From positions 1,984,001 through 2,048,000 of the forward strand of contig NZ_OX638201.1 of NCBI RefSeq assembly GCF_951805225.1: a stretch of 64,000 bases of DNA. Reading direction: 5' to 3'. Position 1 is the first letter of the stretch. Each line of letters begins with the position of its first letter. Of the stretch, positions 25,900-35,249 are shown piece by piece. This DNA is from an uncultured Flavobacterium sp. (GTDB taxonomy: Bacteria > Bacteroidota > Bacteroidia > Flavobacteriales > Flavobacteriaceae). The notes beneath the pieces are model-generated. The model did not search any database, was not told the origin of the DNA, and saw only the letters and a list, made by a program, of their open reading frames with translations. A program made the position numbers and the translations under genes.

Positions 25900-27312
25900 A
25901 TGTCTGAAAATAAATTTATTACTGAGGATTTTCTGTTGTATAATAAAACAGCGGTTTCCTTGTATCACAACTTTGCCAAAGCACAACCTATCATAGATTA
26001 TCATTGTCATTTGTCTCCAAAAGATATTGCCGAAGATCGTCAGTTTTCGACGATTACGGAGATTTGGATTGAAGGCGATCACTATAAATGGAGAGCGATG
26101 CGCGCTAATGGAGTTTCTGAAAAATACATTACGGGAGACGCTTCAGATTTTGAGAAGTTTGAGAAATGGGCTGAAACTTTGCCTCATACTTTGCGAAATC
26201 CTTTATATCATTGGTCACATTTGGAATTGAAACGTTATTTTGGAATTGATTTATTATTAAATAAAGAAACGGCAAAAGAAATTTATAATTCTTGTAATGA
26301 ATTGCTAAAAAAGCCTGAATTCAGTGTCAAAAATTTACTTAGAAAAATGAATGTCAAAGTTGTAGGAACAACTGATGATCCTACTGATGACTTACAATTC
26401 CATCAAAAACTTCGTGACGATCAATTCGAAATTTTGGTTTTGCCTTCTTTCAGACCTGATAAAGCGACTGAAATCGAAAAAGGACAACTCTTTGTAAACT
26501 GGGTTCAGAAATTGGAAACTGCTGTTGGTTTTTCTATAAAAGATTATGCTGATTTTATAAAAGCAATCGGATTAAGACATGACTTTTTTCATGAAATGGG
26601 TTGCCGAATTTCGGATCACGGACATATTAAATTCTATGCCTCAACTTATACCGAATCTGAAATAGAATCAATCTTTAAGAAAGGATTAAATGTTTCGGAA
26701 TTGAGTGTTATTGAAATCGAAAAATTCAAATCGGCGGTACTTTTTGAGATTGCTTTGATGAATCATAAAAGGTCTTGGGCGCAACAATTTCACGTAGGTG
26801 CAATCAGAAATAATAATAGCAAAATGATGCAATTATTAGGTCCAGATCAGGGATTTGACTCAATTGGCGATTTAAATATGGCTGATAATATAAGTGGTTT
26901 CTTTGATAAATTAAATTCTGCAAATGGATTGACAAAAACTATTGTCTATAATTTGAATCCGCGTGATAATGAAGTTTTTGCTTCTATGGCTGCGAATTTT
27001 AATGATGATCTAATTCCGGGGAAAATGCAATATGGCGCTGCGTGGTGGTTTTTAGACCAAAAAGACGGAATGGAAAAACAATTAAATGTGCTTTCGAATT
27101 TTGGTTTATTAAGCCGATTTGTTGGTATGGTTACGGATTCGAGAAGTTTTTTGTCTTTTCCGCGTCATGAATATTTCCGCCGAATTTTATGTAATATTTT
27201 AGGAAATGAAGTCGAAAATGGTCAATTGCCAAATGATATTAATTTGATTGGTGAATTGGTCAAAAATATCTGCAGCGAGAATGCTGAACGTTATTTTAAT
27301 TTTAAAGAATAA
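25900..27312 (+). CDS. uxaC: Glucuronate isomerase (UxaC)
   Basis: UxaC isomerises D-glucuronate to D-fructuronate (or galacturonate to tagaturonate). The 470-residue amidohydrolase-fold protein is full length and has the family's N-terminal metal site IIDYHCHLSPKDIAED, with TTDDPTDDL, WAQQFHVGAIRNNN and DSRSFLSFPRHEYFRRILCN further on. With two GH2 enzymes that could release glucuronate encoded downstream, glucuronate is the more likely natural substrate. Confidence 0.96.
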   Translation: MSENKFITEDFLLYNKTAVSLYHNFAKAQPIIDYHCHLSPKDIAEDRQFSTITEIWIEGDHYKWRAMRANGVSEKYITGDASDFEKFEKWAETLPHTLRNPLYHWSHLELKRYFGIDLLLNKETAKEIYNSCNELLKKPEFSVKNLLRKMNVKVVGTTDDPTDDLQFHQKLRDDQFEILVLPSFRPDKATEIEKGQLFVNWVQKLETAVGFSIKDYADFIKAIGLRHDFFHEMGCRISDHGHIKFYASTYTESEIESIFKKGLNVSELSVIEIEKFKSAVLFEIALMNHKRSWAQQFHVGAIRNNNSKMMQLLGPDQGFDSIGDLNMADNISGFFDKLNSANGLTKTIVYNLNPRDNEVFASMAANFNDDLIPGKMQYGAAWWFLDQKDGMEKQLNVLSNFGLLSRFVGMVTDSRSFLSFPRHEYFRRILCNILGNEVENGQLPNDINLIGELVKNICSENAERYFNFKE

Positions 27313-27486
27313 AAATGTTTTTGCTCTCGCAGATTTTGCAGATTAAGCAGATTTCATTTTTTAATCTGTTAATATAATTTATAAAAATAAAGATTACCGT
27401 TTGAGGAAAAAAGTTCAGAAAACAGCTTTTTTATAACCACCCCAAACTTTTACCATTTAAAAACAAAATGCTCTTAACTAACTATC

Positions 27487-28860
27487 ATGACTATCAAAAC
27501 CGAATCAATCGGAAGGTACCGCTGGACCATCTGCGGGCTACTTTTCTTTGCTACTACAGTTAATTATCTGGACAGACAAGTCCTGAGTTTACTGGCTCCC
27601 AGCCTTTCTGAAGAATTTAATTGGAGTAATACCGATTATGCTAATATAACAGCCGTTTTTCAGTTTATTTATGCGCTTTCGATGTTATTTGCAGGACGAT
27701 TAATAGACAAATTAGGCACGAAATTAGGCTATATTCTAGCCATTTTCATTTGGTCAATTGGCGCGATTATGCACGCATACGCAATCCCGATTGGGAATAC
27801 TTTTAACAACTTATTAGTTTGGCTTGGTATTGGAGCTGTTCCGGTTTCGATTGCCGGTTTCATGATTTCGCGAGCTTTTCTGGGCTTTGGAGAATCAGGA
27901 AATTTTCCCGCTGCGATAAAAGCTACAGCCGAATATTTCCCTAAAAAAGAACGTTCTCTGGCAACCGGAATATTTAATTCGGGTTCAAATGTTGGAGCAA
28001 TTTTAGCTCCATTAACCGTGCCTTGGATTGCTGTACATTGGGGTTGGCAAATGGCTTTTATAATCATTGGAGCAATTGGTTTTATATGGATGTTTTTCTG
28101 GTATGTTTTGTATGAAAAACCAAGAAACCAAAAAAGAATGTCGGCTTCAGAACTTGCTTATATCTTTGAAGAAGAAGCTATTGAAGAAAGTTCAGCAGAA
28201 AATTTAAAACCTGAAAAAATCTCGTGGCTTAAACTTTTAAGCTATAAACAAACCTGGGCTTTTGCAATTGGAAAATTCCTGACGGATGGAATTTGGTGGT
28301 TCTTTTTATTCTGGTTGCCAAAATATCTTGAAGCACAATTTGGAATGGAAAAAACCGAAATTACGATTCCGTTAGCCGTTTTATATAGTATGACAATGGT
28401 TGGTAGTATTTACGGCGGATATTTTCCCATGTATTTCATCAACAAAGGTCACAATCCTTATGAAGCCCGAATGAAAGCGATGCTTATTATTGCGCTTTTC
28501 CCTTTGTTTGTGCTTCTTGCGCAGCCTTTGGGTTATATCAGTTTTTGGATTCCGGTCTTATTAATTGGTGTTGGAGCTTCTGCACATCAGGCTTGGTCGG
28601 CTAATATTTTCACCACAGTTTCAGACATGTTCCCTAAAAAAGCGATTGGTTCTATTATTGGAATTGGCGGAATGGCGGGCGGACTTGGCGGTGTTTTGGT
28701 GTCGAAACTAGGCGGTGCTTTATTTGATTATTACGAAGGTTTAGGTCATATCGAAACCGGATACACCATCATGTTTGTGCTTTGCGCTTTGGCTTATTTA
28801 GTGGCTTGGAGTATTATGAAAACATTGGTTCCTAAATATAAACTGATTACAGATTTGTAA
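27487..28860 (+). CDS. MFS transporter, probable hexuronate importer (ExuT-like)
   Basis: The 457-residue protein of the major facilitator superfamily is predicted to have 12 membrane helices. TVNYLDRQVLSLLAP at the first helix and LGFGESGNFPAAIKATAEYF are typical of the anion:cation symporter group that includes hexuronate (ExuT) and galactonate carriers. It would carry glucuronate or unsaturated uronate across the inner membrane. The location after uxaC and before the beta-helix gene supports that role. The substrate is inferred from context. Confidence 0.9.
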   Translation: MTIKTESIGRYRWTICGLLFFATTVNYLDRQVLSLLAPSLSEEFNWSNTDYANITAVFQFIYALSMLFAGRLIDKLGTKLGYILAIFIWSIGAIMHAYAIPIGNTFNNLLVWLGIGAVPVSIAGFMISRAFLGFGESGNFPAAIKATAEYFPKKERSLATGIFNSGSNVGAILAPLTVPWIAVHWGWQMAFIIIGAIGFIWMFFWYVLYEKPRNQKRMSASELAYIFEEEAIEESSAENLKPEKISWLKLLSYKQTWAFAIGKFLTDGIWWFFLFWLPKYLEAQFGMEKTEITIPLAVLYSMTMVGSIYGGYFPMYFINKGHNPYEARMKAMLIIALFPLFVLLAQPLGYISFWIPVLLIGVGASAHQAWSANIFTTVSDMFPKKAIGSIIGIGGMAGGLGGVLVSKLGGALFDYYEGLGHIETGYTIMFVLCALAYLVAWSIMKTLVPKYKLITDL

Positions 28861-28865
28861 TGTTT

Positions 28866-28999
28866 TTGCCCACGGATTTTACGGGTTGAACGGGTTTTCG
28901 CTGGTTGTCATTGCGCAACATCTTTGTCAAAGTTTAAAACTTTGACAAAGATTAAAAAAATCCGTGCAAACCAGTTCAACCCGCCAAATCCGAGGGCAA
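28866..28999. repeat. Nested inverted repeats between the transporter and the beta-helix gene
   Basis: Outer arms TTGCCCACGGATTTTACGGG (about 28866-28885) and CCGCCAAATCCGAGGGCAA (about 28981-28999) pair imperfectly. They enclose a perfect palindrome of the CTTTGTCAAAGTTT family at 28920-28952. The same combination of phrases lies after the DUF4861 gene. Confidence 0.75.
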
Positions 29000-29024
29000 T
29001 AATTCTCTTAAAAAAAACTCAAAC

Positions 29025-30665
29025 ATGAAACGTCAAGCCCTTATTATCTATAGCCTTTTCATTAGTATGAATGTTATTGGGCAGGAATTGCCTAAAATTC
29101 TTATGCAAAAACCTGTCACTAATTATCTTCCTGATTTTAGTTATGCGGGATATCATTTCGGCGAAAGCCAACTTCCTGAAATTGACGGAAAGATTATAAA
29201 TGCAGTGGATTTTGGCGTAAAAGCTAATGATGGTTTAGATGATTCTAAAGCTTTATTGAAAGCCGTAAAAGCAGCAAATGCAGTTGAAGGAAATGTGATT
29301 TTGCAATTGCCTGCCGGGAAAATTATTCTGAGTGATATTATTTATATCGAAAGAAGCAATTTTGTACTTCGCGGAACTGGTTCTGGTGAAAACGGAACTG
29401 AAATTTATTTTCCAAGACCAATGATGTATCTCCAAAATCCGGAATCATTGGCCGAATTGAGAGAATATTTAACCACGTTTGATAAAAGACAACGCGAATC
29501 TGAAAATAATATCGATTTGCCTTTTTCTCAATATGCTTGGTCTGGTGGATTTATCTGGACGCAGATTCCGGGTGAACGTGTAAAATCTTATTTGGATAAA
29601 TACGAACCTGTACCAAATATTCTTGCCAAAGTAAGCGTAGGAAATATGGGCGAACATATAATTACGGTTTCGGAAATTAAAGGTTTAAAAGTTGGCGATA
29701 TTGTAGAACTTCAATTGTTTAATAAAGACGGTGAAAATGGCGAAATCATCAAAGATTTATACAAAGGTGCCAATGTAAAACCGGGTTCTCATCATTGGAA
29801 ATTTCCAAAACTTCCAATCGTAAGACAACAAGTTGAAATCACTAAAATTTCAGGTTCTAAAATTACTATCAAAACGCCTTTGACAATTTCGATAAAGCCA
29901 AGTTATCAGGCGCAATTGGTTGAATGGAAACATTTGAATGAGGTTGGAATTGAGCATATTCGCTTTACTTTTCCGGATATTCCAAGAGTGGCACATCATG
30001 TTGAACCGGGAAATAATGCCATATTTTTAACGCGCGTTTTTAATAGTTGGGTCAAAGATGTTACGATTACCAATGCTGACAGCGGAATTTTGGGCGAAGA
30101 AATTTCGAATGTAATGATTCAGGATATTGTGACTGATGGAAATCATATGGCGCATTATACGGTTACTTTGGGCGGTGTTCACAATGTTTTGGTTAAGAAT
30201 TTAAAGATTTATAATAAAGCTGTTCATCCGTTAAGTTTCAACACTTTTGCGACTAAAAATGTGTATCAGAATTGTGAAATATTTGCTGATCCGCTTTTAG
30301 ATCAACATTCGGGAGCTAATCATCAAAATTTATTCGACAATATTACCGTGCATTTTACGCCGGATAAAAATAATAGTTACGCCTTATTTGGCGGCGGCGG
30401 TGCTGATTATTGGAAACCGTCTCACGGACCTTTCAGCACTTTTTGGAATCTGAATGTTCAGATTGAAAAACAATCTGATAACACAAAACCTGTTTTACTT
30501 TACGGAATGAAAGATGGTCCTTTTGCCCGAATTATCGGCGTGAACGGAAATGTTAAATACGAAGTAAAATATGAACCTGACGCTTATATTGAGTTTCTAA
30601 ATACGGCAATGGATAAAGTTCCTTCGTTGTATGATTATCAATTGAAAAAGCGGTTGAAAAGATAA
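29025..30665 (+). CDS. Secreted right-handed beta-helix protein, DUF4955 type; candidate polysaccharide lyase or hydrolase
   Basis: The 546 residues begin with a signal peptide (1 to about 19, ending MNVIGQ). An N-terminal GH28/pectate-lyase-like segment follows (INAVDFGVKANDGLDDS, then LQLPAGKIILSDIIYIERSN). A long run of beta-helix coils comes next (WVKDVTITNADSGIL, VLVKNLKIYNKAVHPLS, TKNVYQNCEIFAD). The C-terminal part fits the DUF4955 family as I recall it. Beta-helix enzymes of this shape cleave uronate-containing chains. The gene stands between the uronate transporter and the hybrid sensor of the PUL, and the window has no other lyase that could create the unsaturated ends for GH88. A lyase role is therefore my best inference. 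Conserved acidic or His residues are present, but I cannot name the catalytic ones. Confidence 0.8.
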   Translation: MKRQALIIYSLFISMNVIGQELPKILMQKPVTNYLPDFSYAGYHFGESQLPEIDGKIINAVDFGVKANDGLDDSKALLKAVKAANAVEGNVILQLPAGKIILSDIIYIERSNFVLRGTGSGENGTEIYFPRPMMYLQNPESLAELREYLTTFDKRQRESENNIDLPFSQYAWSGGFIWTQIPGERVKSYLDKYEPVPNILAKVSVGNMGEHIITVSEIKGLKVGDIVELQLFNKDGENGEIIKDLYKGANVKPGSHHWKFPKLPIVRQQVEITKISGSKITIKTPLTISIKPSYQAQLVEWKHLNEVGIEHIRFTFPDIPRVAHHVEPGNNAIFLTRVFNSWVKDVTITNADSGILGEEISNVMIQDIVTDGNHMAHYTVTLGGVHNVLVKNLKIYNKAVHPLSFNTFATKNVYQNCEIFADPLLDQHSGANHQNLFDNITVHFTPDKNNSYALFGGGGADYWKPSHGPFSTFWNLNVQIEKQSDNTKPVLLYGMKDGPFARIIGVNGNVKYEVKYEPDAYIEFLNTAMDKVPSLYDYQLKKRLKR

Positions 30666-30745
30666 TCTCGCAAAGACGCGAAGTCGCAAAGTTTTTTGCC
30701 ACAGATTTCACAGATTAAAAAAATTAATTACTATGCTTTAAATAG

Positions 30746-30903
30746 CCACGAATTCACGAATGATTGCGCGTAATGATTATAAAAAATTCGTGAATTCGTG
30801 GCGAAAAAAACCTTTATAATCTCTGGCAAAATTAATTACGAATTCACAAATGATTGTGCGTAATGATTATAAAAATTCGTGAATTCGTGGCGAAAAAACC
30901 TTT
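30746..30903. repeat. Two tandem copies of a hairpin unit in front of the hybrid sensor gene
   Basis: A unit of about 66 bases occurs at about 30749-30815 and again at 30838-30903 with few changes. Each copy is itself a hairpin. In copy 1 the perfect 16-base arms CCACGAATTCACGAAT and its complement lie at 30746-30761 and 30786-30801. In copy 2 the arms lie at about 30837-30851 and 30875-30890. It fills most of the gap 30666-30944, ending about 40 bases before the start codon. Confidence 0.85.
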
Positions 30904-30944
30904 GAACCTTCAACTCTGAACCTTTGCACCTTAAAAAAAAAGCT

Positions 30945-33900
30945 ATGAAATATAAAATTGCTTTTCTGGTTTTGCTATTTGTTTCGGGGAATACATTTTC
31001 CCAAAATAAATATCGGCTAAAAAATATCTCCACTACTGACGGGCTTTCGCAGAGTTCTGTTATTGCCATTCATCAGGATAAATTTGGGCAAATGTGGTTT
31101 GGTACGCGCGACGGACTCAATAAATATGACGGAAGCAGATTCACGGTTTTTAGAAATGATGTTACGGACAAAACCTCAATTAGCAACAATGATATTTTAT
31201 CGATTGAAGAAGATAATTTAGGTCAATTATGGGTTGGAACTTACAACGGACTTAATTGTTACAATCCGGTTACGAATACTTTCAAAAGATATCTGCACAA
31301 CAAAACTAATCATACGATAAGCGGAAATGCTATTTGGGCAATCAAGGAAATTGGCGGCGAAATGTGGTTTGGAACTTCAAAAGGATTGTCGATTTATAAT
31401 AAAAAAACAGGGTTATTTACTTCTGTTTTTCATTCGGATACAGATAATTCGACTTTGCCGAGTAATAATATTACCAGCATCGTAAAATCTAAAAAAGGAG
31501 AAATCTGGATTGGAACAACTAAAGGTTTATGTCAACTTTCAAGCCGAAAAAACGATAAATTTTCTTTTAAAAATTATCCGCTAAATACTACTGATCTCCT
31601 AAATATTCAATCAATTAAGGAAGATAATCTGGGAAATTTATGGATTGGAAGTAAAAACAAAGGACTTCTGAAATTTGATAAATCGGCGAACAAGTTTGTT
31701 TCTTTTTTATCTGAATCTAATTATAAAGAAATCAGCACTGATATTCGCGCTTTGGCTTTTGATAATCAAGGTTCTTTGTGGGTTGGAGCTTATGATGGAA
31801 TCTATATTTTAGGTAAAGATAAAAGCATTCAAAAAATAAACAACAGCAATAATAACAGCGGAATTGACAAAGTAAAATCGGTATTTATTGATAAAAAAGG
31901 TTCGGTTTGGATTGGCTGTTATTATAAAGGCGTGAATATTTGGGATGTTTCCAATGTGAATTTTTCGAATTATAATCAGAATTCCAAAAAGATTCCGATG
32001 AGTTTTGATGTCGTGAGTTCTATTATTACCGACAAAAATCATAATGTTTATTTTGGAACTGAAGGCGGCGGAATTACCATCTATAATACAAATACCGAAG
32101 CTGTAAATTATATAAACAGTAAAACGTTTCAAACGAATAAAAACGACATTAAATCAATGTGCCTTTCTGAAGATAATATTCTCTGGATTGGAACTTTCTC
32201 TAAAGGATTATCGGCTTACAATGTGATTTCTAAAAGAATTGAAGACAACCGAATTGCTCCGGAATTAAGTAATTTATTGAAAGAAAGCGGCGTTTATTCT
32301 CTTAAAACAGAAGGAAACGGGGTTTTATGGATTGGAACTTTTGGCAAAGGTTTGATTCGATATAATACTATTGCCAAGACTTTTCAGGTAATTGGAAACG
32401 ATCCAACTTCTGCCAATTTTCTGACGAATAATATCGTTCGAACTATTTTGGTCGACAAAGACAAACTTTGGATTGGAACTCAAAACGGACTTAATTGCAT
32501 TTCGCTAAAAGATTTTCAGCATAATAATTATACTATAAAACATTACTTTTTTGATGCTTCGGCTTTGTCCGGCGATGATATTCTGACTTTGTTTAAGGAC
32601 AGTCAAAATAAAATTTGGGTTGGAACGAAAGCTAAAGGATTGCATTATTTTGATGGAAAAAAATTCAACAAAATCAATCTCAAAGTTGGAAACACGATTA
32701 TTACTTCGATACATTCTATTCTTGAAGATGCCGAAAAAAAGCTTTGGATTAGTACTAATCAGGGAATTATAAAATACAGTACGACTCAAAAAACGATTGT
32801 ACTTTATGATCAGAAAGACGGTTTAGCAAGCAATGAATTCAATGATAATGCGGCTTTAAAATTAGATTCGAATAAATTTTATTTCGGAAGCCCGTCTGGA
32901 GCAACTTATTTTGATGCCAAGAAAATATCTTTAAATCAATATGCTCCGCAGGTTTTAATTACTGATTTGAAGATTAAAAATCAAACGGTTCGTGCCAACG
33001 ATACTACGCAAATTCTGGAGAAAAGCATTGGTTATACCAAAACGATTACGCTGGATTATGACAAATCTAATTTCTCGATCAATTTTGCGATTCCAAATTA
33101 CATTCGATCCAAAAATAATCAATACAGTTATCGTTTGACAGGATTGGAAAACAACTGGACAACGACCAAAAATACAGAGGCAATATTTGCAATTCAGAAT
33201 CCGGGAACTTATACTTTTGAGGTAAAAGGCGCCAACAACGACGGCGTTTGGAATAAGGTTCCGACTACTTTGACAGTGATTGTAAAACCTGCTCCGTGGC
33301 GCAGTATTTGGGCATTTTTATTCTACGGAATTGTAATAGGTTTGGGATTATACGGTTTAATCTGGATTATGAAATCGAAAGCTAGTCTGAAACAAAAACT
33401 GGAATTAGAATATCTTGAAACGAAACGTATCGAAGAAAATAACAGAGCAAAACTGGACTTTTTCACCAATATTTCGCATGAATTCAGAACGCCTTTGACT
33501 TTGATTTTAGGTCCGTTGCAACAAATTTTGGCCGATTATAACGGAACGAACGAAATGTACAAAAAGCTGTTGGTTATTGAAGGAAGTGCGAATCATCTTT
33601 TGAGTCTGATTAATCGTTTGATGGATTTCAGGAAACTCGAAAACGATCAGGTTGCGCTGGAATCTGCTAACGGAAATATTGTAAAATTCACTAAAGAAAT
33701 CTTTTTGTCTTTTATCGAATATGCCAAAGATGGCGGTTATACGTACACTTTTGAATCATCTGAAGAGGAAATACTGGTTTATTTTGATCGTTATAAATTA
33801 GAACGTGTTTTTTATAATTTGATTTCAAACGCTTTTAGATACACTCCAAAAGGCGGAAATATTAACATCAAAATAAATCACGATCACGAAAATCTTTTTA

Positions 33901-35036
33901 TAAATGTAGAAGATTCGGGAGTTGGAATTGCGGAGGAACATATCGATAAAATTTTCGATTTATTCTTTGAAGTTCCGCTACACAATAATGTTCAAAAGAA
34001 TTATAATAAAGGAACGGGAATTGGATTATCAATTGTCAAAAATATCGTAAAACTTCATAAAGGAAGCATCGATGTGATTAATAAAAAATCGGAAGGTGTT
34101 ATTTTTAAAGTAACGCTTCCGTTGGGTCGCGCGCATCTTTTGGATAGTGAAATTATTCAGGATTTTAAAATCAGTGATGACATTGCGCAATATACGGCTC
34201 AACTTGAAACTCCGGAAATAACAAATCATGAAGACATTGATGATCTTGTTGTTAATGCCGAAAAACAAACGATTCTGATTGTTGAAGATCATAAGGTTTT
34301 GAGAACTTTTATGAAAAATTTACTCAAAAAAGAGTACAATATTATCGAGGCTGAAAACGGAAAAGTGGCATTGGAAAAAGCATTGCAATTTATGCCGAAT
34401 TTAATTATCAGCGATGTTATTATGCCTGAAATGGTGGGAACAAAACTTTGTTCTATGATAAAAGAGAATATCAAAACGAGTCATATTCCGGTGATTTTAT
34501 TGACTTCGAGATCTTCATTAGTCTATAAATTTGAAGGTCTTGAAAGTGGCGCCGATGATTATATCAGTAAACCTTTTAATTTAATGGAATTTAAACTTCG
34601 AGTTAAAAACCTATTGAATTCGGCTGAAAGATTGAAACTTAAATTTTCAAGTGAAGACAGTTTTATTCCGTCAGAAATCACGGTTTCGTCTCTGGATGAA
34701 GAATTATTGAAAAAAGCATTTAAGATTGTAGAGGATAATATCTCAAACGAGTTATTTGATATTCCGTTTTTCTGTTCAGAATTGGGTGTAAGTCGTACGA
34801 TGTTATTCTTAAAAATTAAAGCCTGGACAAATTATACGCCAAACGAATTTATTCATGAAATTAGATTAAAACGTGCGGCTCAATTATTAGAACAAAATAA
34901 ATTGAATGTCTCTGAAGTGAGTTATAAAGTTGGTTTTAACAATCCGAAATACTTTAGCAAATGTTTCCAAAAAAGATACGGAGAAACTCCATCACAATTT
35001 GCTGACAAATTTTCGAAACCAATGTCGGTATTTTAA
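30945..35036 (+). CDS. Hybrid two-component system sensor/regulator (HTCS) of the uronate PUL
   Basis: The 1363-residue one-protein signalling system has these parts in order: signal peptide (ending GNTFSQ), propeller repeats in the periplasm (about 25-690; many WIGT/WVGT repeats), Y_Y_Y domain (about 700-775), transmembrane helix (about 788-808), histidine kinase with His845 in NISHEFRTPLT, ATPase with N-box ISNAFRYTPKGG and GTGIGLSIV, receiver domain with Asp1157 in LIISDVIMPEM, and AraC-type helix-turn-helix (about 1260-1355). I chose the ATG at 30945, which begins the signal peptide, over an upstream TTG. Such proteins sense a periplasmic oligosaccharide and switch on the neighbouring SusC/SusD operon, here 213 bases downstream. 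A strong terminator hairpin follows. Confidence 0.95.
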   Translation: MKYKIAFLVLLFVSGNTFSQNKYRLKNISTTDGLSQSSVIAIHQDKFGQMWFGTRDGLNKYDGSRFTVFRNDVTDKTSISNNDILSIEEDNLGQLWVGTYNGLNCYNPVTNTFKRYLHNKTNHTISGNAIWAIKEIGGEMWFGTSKGLSIYNKKTGLFTSVFHSDTDNSTLPSNNITSIVKSKKGEIWIGTTKGLCQLSSRKNDKFSFKNYPLNTTDLLNIQSIKEDNLGNLWIGSKNKGLLKFDKSANKFVSFLSESNYKEISTDIRALAFDNQGSLWVGAYDGIYILGKDKSIQKINNSNNNSGIDKVKSVFIDKKGSVWIGCYYKGVNIWDVSNVNFSNYNQNSKKIPMSFDVVSSIITDKNHNVYFGTEGGGITIYNTNTEAVNYINSKTFQTNKNDIKSMCLSEDNILWIGTFSKGLSAYNVISKRIEDNRIAPELSNLLKESGVYSLKTEGNGVLWIGTFGKGLIRYNTIAKTFQVIGNDPTSANFLTNNIVRTILVDKDKLWIGTQNGLNCISLKDFQHNNYTIKHYFFDASALSGDDILTLFKDSQNKIWVGTKAKGLHYFDGKKFNKINLKVGNTIITSIHSILEDAEKKLWISTNQGIIKYSTTQKTIVLYDQKDGLASNEFNDNAALKLDSNKFYFGSPSGATYFDAKKISLNQYAPQVLITDLKIKNQTVRANDTTQILEKSIGYTKTITLDYDKSNFSINFAIPNYIRSKNNQYSYRLTGLENNWTTTKNTEAIFAIQNPGTYTFEVKGANNDGVWNKVPTTLTVIVKPAPWRSIWAFLFYGIVIGLGLYGLIWIMKSKASLKQKLELEYLETKRIEENNRAKLDFFTNISHEFRTPLTLILGPLQQILADYNGTNEMYKKLLVIEGSANHLLSLINRLMDFRKLENDQVALESANGNIVKFTKEIFLSFIEYAKDGGYTYTFESSEEEILVYFDRYKLERVFYNLISNAFRYTPKGGNINIKINHDHENLFINVEDSGVGIAEEHIDKIFDLFFEVPLHNNVQKNYNKGTGIGLSIVKNIVKLHKGSIDVINKKSEGVIFKVTLPLGRAHLLDSEIIQDFKISDDIAQYTAQLETPEITNHEDIDDLVVNAEKQTILIVEDHKVLRTFMKNLLKKEYNIIEAENGKVALEKALQFMPNLIISDVIMPEMVGTKLCSMIKENIKTSHIPVILLTSRSSLVYKFEGLESGADDYISKPFNLMEFKLRVKNLLNSAERLKLKFSSEDSFIPSEITVSSLDEELLKKAFKIVEDNISNELFDIPFFCSELGVSRTMLFLKIKAWTNYTPNEFIHEIRLKRAAQLLEQNKLNVSEVSYKVGFNNPKYFSKCFQKRYGETPSQFADKFSKPMSVF

Positions 35037-35064
35037 AAAATCCACTGTTTTCAAGGCTTAAAAA

Positions 35065-35095
35065 AGGGTATCTGTATTTTTAGATACCCTTTTTT
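35065..35095 (+). terminator. Rho-independent terminator after the HTCS gene
   Basis: AGGGTATCT (35065-35073) pairs with AGATACCCT (35082-35090), followed by five T. It lies 29 bases after the stop codon. Confidence 0.88.
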
Positions 35096-35120
35096 GTATT
35101 TCTATATCGTTTTCGAAATA

Positions 35121-35128
35121 TACATTTG
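35121..35128 (+). promoter_or_regulatory. Putative -7 box for the susC operon
   Basis: TACATTTG matches the phylum's TAnnTTTG box and is identical to the kdgK promoter box. The nearest TTTTTTG upstream (35090-35096) is 24 bases away, longer than usual, which fits a promoter that needs the activator HTCS. Confidence 0.5.
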
Positions 35129-35132
35129 CCTT

Positions 35133-35225
35133 ATGAAATTCAAAAAAACAAAATTCGTATTGCTTCAAATTCTGTTTGTGGCGCTGATAATAGGAATGAG
35201 TTTATTGCTTTTTTATTTTATCTAA
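35133..35225 (+). CDS. Possible 30-residue membrane microprotein in front of susC
   Basis: An ATG at 35133 opens 30 codons ending in TAA at 35223-35225. The product has a basic start (MKFKKTKF) and then one hydrophobic helix (LLQILFVALIIGMSLLLFYF). It begins 5 bases after the putative -7 box, so it would be translated from a nearly leaderless message, and ends 24 bases before susC. I do not recognise it. It could be a real small inner-membrane protein, a leader that affects susC translation, or chance. Confidence 0.35.
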   Translation: MKFKKTKFVLLQILFVALIIGMSLLLFYFI

Positions 35226-35249
35226 CATTAACCTTAAACCAAAAAATGA

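Noticed and set aside
30746..30903. CRISPR array
   Set aside because: Only two repeat units, each a hairpin of 66 bases with no unique spacers and no cas genes nearby.
30924..30944. TTG start 21 bases upstream for the hybrid sensor
   Set aside because: The ATG at 30945 directly begins a normal signal peptide; the upstream codons are repeat sequence.
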